DNA of 16,461 bases from Gallionellaceae bacterium. GTDB lineage: Bacteria > Pseudomonadota > Gammaproteobacteria > Burkholderiales > Gallionellaceae. Shown piece after piece: positions 14,500 to 16,461 of this stretch (its first letter is position 1; each line of letters begins with the position of its first letter). The notes under the pieces are model-generated. The model was given only the letters and a program-made list of their open reading frames with translations, was not told where the DNA came from and ran no database searches. The stretch spans positions 1-16,461 of the forward strand of contig JAKFXW010000026.1 of NCBI GenBank assembly GCA_021731185.1, written 5' to 3'. The position numbers were made by a program, and so were the translations under genes.

Positions 14500-14982
14500 T
14501 TATTTTTTAGATGCAGGCGCGTGCGTCAGTGCAGGTTCATTGAGCAGGTCGACAATTTCTTTTTCATAGGAACTTATTTTGGATTTAAAAAAGCCAATAT
14601 GTTCAAGACGCGGTGTGCCACTGCGATCAACTAAAAAGCTATAAGGCATCGATAGCACTTTGTATTCTTCAGCCAGCTTGCCCTTGGGGTCAAACATTTG
14701 GGTAAAGGTCGGCTTGAATTTTTTCAGAAACGCATCCGCCTTGGCACGATCATGGTCGAGATTAATGGCAATTATCACTAAACCCTGTTTACTGTATTTT
14801 TCATGCATGGCCTGCATCCATGGAAATGATTGGAGACACGGGATACACCATGAAGCCCAAAAATCAATATAAACCACCTTGCCTTTGTGCGGTGCAAAAT
14901 CCAGTTGCGAAGTTTCAGCCCATGCTGGCGTGGCAGACCAAGCTAAAAATGAAAGCAGTAAAATGGATATAAAGCGTTGCAT
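14500..14982 (-). CDS. TlpA/ResA-like periplasmic thioredoxin
   Basis: A 160-aa exported thioredoxin-fold protein. The signal peptide (MQRFISILLLSFLAW...) is probably cut after AWA at residue 22. The active site is WCIPC (45-49) inside YIDFWASWCIPC, and the cis-Pro is P113 in SMPYSFLVD, where Tyr-Ser replaces the more usual Thr-Thr or Thr-Phe. IIAINLDHDRAKADAFLKKF fits TlpA/ResA-type proteins, which act as thiol reductants or oxidants in the periplasm, often in cofactor or cytochrome maturation. It is the first gene of the tlpA-DUF4266-DUF3570-apbE operon and leads it by 1 nt. AAGAG lies about 8 nt before the ATG. A perfect palindrome sits 30 bp upstream and may regulate the operon. The likely partners are the Cys-tailed lipoprotein or the barrel. 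Confidence 0.92.
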   Translation of the reverse strand: MQRFISILLLSFLAWSATPAWAETSQLDFAPHKGKVVYIDFWASWCIPCLQSFPWMQAMHEKYSKQGLVIIAINLDHDRAKADAFLKKFKPTFTQMFDPKGKLAEEYKVLSMPYSFLVDRSGTPRLEHIGFFKSKISSYEKEIVDLLNEPALTHAPASKK

Positions 14983-15011
14983 AAGATGTACTCTTTAGTA
15001 AAAGATTAAAT

Positions 15012-15036
15012 GTATTTTCATGGCAAATGAAAATAC
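15012..15036. promoter_or_regulatory. Perfect 10-bp-arm palindrome in the tlpA leader
   Basis: GTATTTTCAT (15012-15021) and ATGAAAATAC (15027-15036) are exact inverted repeats around GGCAA. It starts 30 bp upstream of the tlpA-like ATG. Read on the minus strand, a TTTACA lies just upstream of it, so it could be an operator within or just after the promoter, or a hairpin in the leader RNA. No regulator is identified. Confidence 0.6.
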
Positions 15037-15115
15037 TGTAAAGAAACTTTAGGTGGCGTTTAGAGGTTTAAAATAAGTAATAAATTTATAGATAATTTTA
15101 TCGCTAAACTTAAGG

Positions 15116-15176
15116 AAACGCTGAACAAGCTCTCCAACAAGCTTAAAACGAACGGCAAGCGTTTGATTTCGTTCGT
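15116..15176. repeat. Nested short inverted repeats in the tlpA-glmS gap
   Basis: AAACGCT (15116-15122) is inverted as AGCGTTT (15158-15164), and ACGAACG (15148-15154) is inverted as CGTTCGT (15170-15176). The two pairs interlock, so only one hairpin can form at a time. AAGCTC and AAGCTT lie between them. I recognise no family of element. The rest of the 439-bp gap (14983-15421) shows AT-rich sequence, a minus-strand frame open from 15210 to 15049 without a convincing start, and the glmS promoter. Confidence 0.4.
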
Positions 15177-15383
15177 AATAAATATACAAAATTGGGTGGT
15201 GCAAGCACTGTTAAGCATACACCATTAAATTTATAGGGAGGTGTAAAAGTTTTTGTGTAAACAGGCATAATTTTTAACGAGACGAACATGAGGCTGTTAC
15301 TCCATTGACGTAAGGAAAATTGGAATTCAGCGAACAATAGCGGGTAGCTGCAAAAATAATCAAACCGAAGTAAGTTTTAAACT

Positions 15384-15392
15384 TGTTACAAT
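15384..15392 (+). promoter_or_regulatory. Extended -10 promoter for glmS
   Basis: TGTTACAAT is an extended -10 (TG-N-TACAAT). The predicted RNA start is near 15399, giving a leader of about 23 nt. No good -35 is visible at the right spacing, as is common with extended -10 promoters. Confidence 0.5.
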
Positions 15393-15421
15393 CCCCCCTT
15401 CATTTACCTATTAAATTAATT

Positions 15422-16461
15422 ATGTGCGGAATAGTTGGCGCAATCGCGCAACGTAATGTGATCTCCGTCCTCCTGCAAGGACTGCAACGGTTGGAATATC
15501 GCGGCTATGATTCGGCTGGGCTGGTGGTGATAAACGAGCATCAGCTTGAGCGAGTGCGAAGCACGGGTCGGGTGGCAGAGCTCACCACAAAAAGCGTGCA
15601 CAGCACGGGCAAGATCGGCATTGCCCACACGCGCTGGGCGACGCACGGTGTGCCGAGCGAGCGCAATGCACACCCGCACACCAGCCACGATACCATCGCG
15701 GTGGTACATAATGGCATTATCGAAAACTATGAAGAATTGCGCGTACAGCTTACTGCGCAGGGCTACGTGTTTAGCTCGGATACTGATAGTGAAGTGATTG
15801 CCCACCTCATCCATCGCTACTACGCAGCAAATAAAAATTTATTAACCGCTACTCGCACTGCGTTAACTAAGTTGATTGGTGCTTACGCGATCTGCGTTTT
15901 GGCGGTGGATAATCCTGAGCAATTAATTTGTGCGCGCCGAGGCAGCCCGTTGTTACTGGGTATCGGTAAAGGTGAAAATTTTATTGCGTCTGATGTATCC
16001 GCCGTATTGGCGGTGACACAAAATATTGTGTATCTGGAAGAAGGCGATGTGGCAGAAGTCAATCTGCACGGCTACAACATTTTCAGTGCGGATGGGAAGT
16101 CAGTGCAGCGCGCTATACGGGTTAGCGAATTAACAAATGACAGTGTGGAGTTGGGCGAATATAACCACTACATGCAAAAGGAAATTTTTGAGCAGCCGCG
16201 AGCCTTGGCGGACACCTTAGAGGCGGTATGTAACAGCCAAACATTGATCCCTGGTCTTTTTGGCGCAAATGCGGCGGCGGATTTTAAAAACATAGAAAGC
16301 ATTCTTATTCTTGCCTGCGGCACCAGCCACCACGCGGGTATGGTGGCACGTTATTGGTTGGAAGACATTGCGGGTATACCTTGTACAGTGGAAATTGCCA
16401 GCGAATATCGCTATCGCAAAAGCGTGGCAAATAATAAAACATTGGTCGTTACTATTTCGCA
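15422..16461 (+). CDS. glmS: Glutamine--fructose-6-phosphate aminotransferase, 5' part
   Basis: The first 346 codons of the enzyme that makes glucosamine-6-phosphate from fructose-6-phosphate and glutamine, the entry to peptidoglycan and lipopolysaccharide amino sugars. MCGIVGAIA gives the catalytic N-terminal Cys exposed after Met removal. The Ntn amidotransferase domain shows LEYRGYDSAG, HTRWATHG, HNGIIENYEELR and SDTDSEVIAHL. ELGEYNHYMQKEIFEQPRAL links to the first SIS (sugar isomerase) domain, which begins ILILACGTSHHAGMVARYWLE. The frame has no stop up to the window edge, where the gene is cut. There is no recognisable Shine-Dalgarno sequence in the AT-rich leader. No glmS ribozyme is seen, and none is expected outside Firmicutes. 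Confidence 0.97.
   Translation, partial: MCGIVGAIAQRNVISVLLQGLQRLEYRGYDSAGLVVINEHQLERVRSTGRVAELTTKSVHSTGKIGIAHTRWATHGVPSERNAHPHTSHDTIAVVHNGIIENYEELRVQLTAQGYVFSSDTDSEVIAHLIHRYYAANKNLLTATRTALTKLIGAYAICVLAVDNPEQLICARRGSPLLLGIGKGENFIASDVSAVLAVTQNIVYLEEGDVAEVNLHGYNIFSADGKSVQRAIRVSELTNDSVELGEYNHYMQKEIFEQPRALADTLEAVCNSQTLIPGLFGANAAADFKNIESILILACGTSHHAGMVARYWLEDIAGIPCTVEIASEYRYRKSVANNKTLVVTIS

Noticed and set aside
15049..15204. Minus-strand 51-codon frame from a TTG in the tlpA-glmS gap
   Set aside because: No ribosome-binding site, TTG only, no recognisable motif; mentioned under the gap as unexplained but not called a gene.
15081..15236. Direct repeat TAAATTTATAG at 15081-15091 and 15226-15236 as target-site duplication of a small element
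   Set aside because: The 11-mer is AT-only apart from one base in an AT-rich gap, and the enclosed segment has no matching terminal inverted repeats.

Overview
The window looks like an origin-proximal segment of a proteobacterial chromosome, most likely a betaproteobacterium of the Nitrosomonadales type. This rests on the dnaN-gyrB order, the tightly overlapped ridA-recG-ubiC-ubiA block, a DUF3025 gene, and ubiquinone-pathway genes. A phosphatase very like CbbY suggests, but does not prove, a Calvin-cycle autotroph. Base composition changes strongly along the window: one 60-base line in dnaN (601-660) is 27% G+C, and one in rep (11761-11820) is 63%.

Left part (1-8580, all plus strand): the 3' part of dnaN; a near-perfect ParB-binding parS palindrome in the 33-bp dnaN-gyrB gap; gyrB; cbbY-like; ridA; recG; ubiC; ubiA; and a DUF3025 gene. 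From ridA to DUF3025 every junction overlaps (stop/start TAGTG, 8 bp, ATGA, GTGA), so this is one translationally coupled unit. It links replication-fork repair (RecG) to the first two dedicated steps of ubiquinone synthesis.

Middle part (8581-11956, plus strand): a small accessory block holding an orphan protein with a PD-(D/E)XK-type nuclease signature, a possible 20-codon ORF, and a MazE-like/MazF-like toxin-antitoxin pair. The rep helicase gene follows.

Right part (12004-14982, minus strand, convergent with rep): a compact four-gene operon in the order tlpA-like thioredoxin, DUF4266 lipoprotein, DUF3570 outer-membrane beta-barrel candidate, apbE (FAD:protein FMN transferase). The DUF3570 protein carries D-S-L-T-G-A-S, which matches the motif to which ApbE attaches FMN. 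It is therefore the best candidate acceptor, which would make this an envelope flavin/thiol redox system. The ApbE copy is unusual: it has no export signal, and Gly replaces the Asp normally found at the metal site. This operon is the most interesting part of the window.

The 439-bp gap 14983-15421 holds a perfect 10-bp-arm palindrome in the tlpA leader, nested inverted repeats of unknown role, and an extended -10 promoter for glmS. The 5' part of glmS runs off the right edge.
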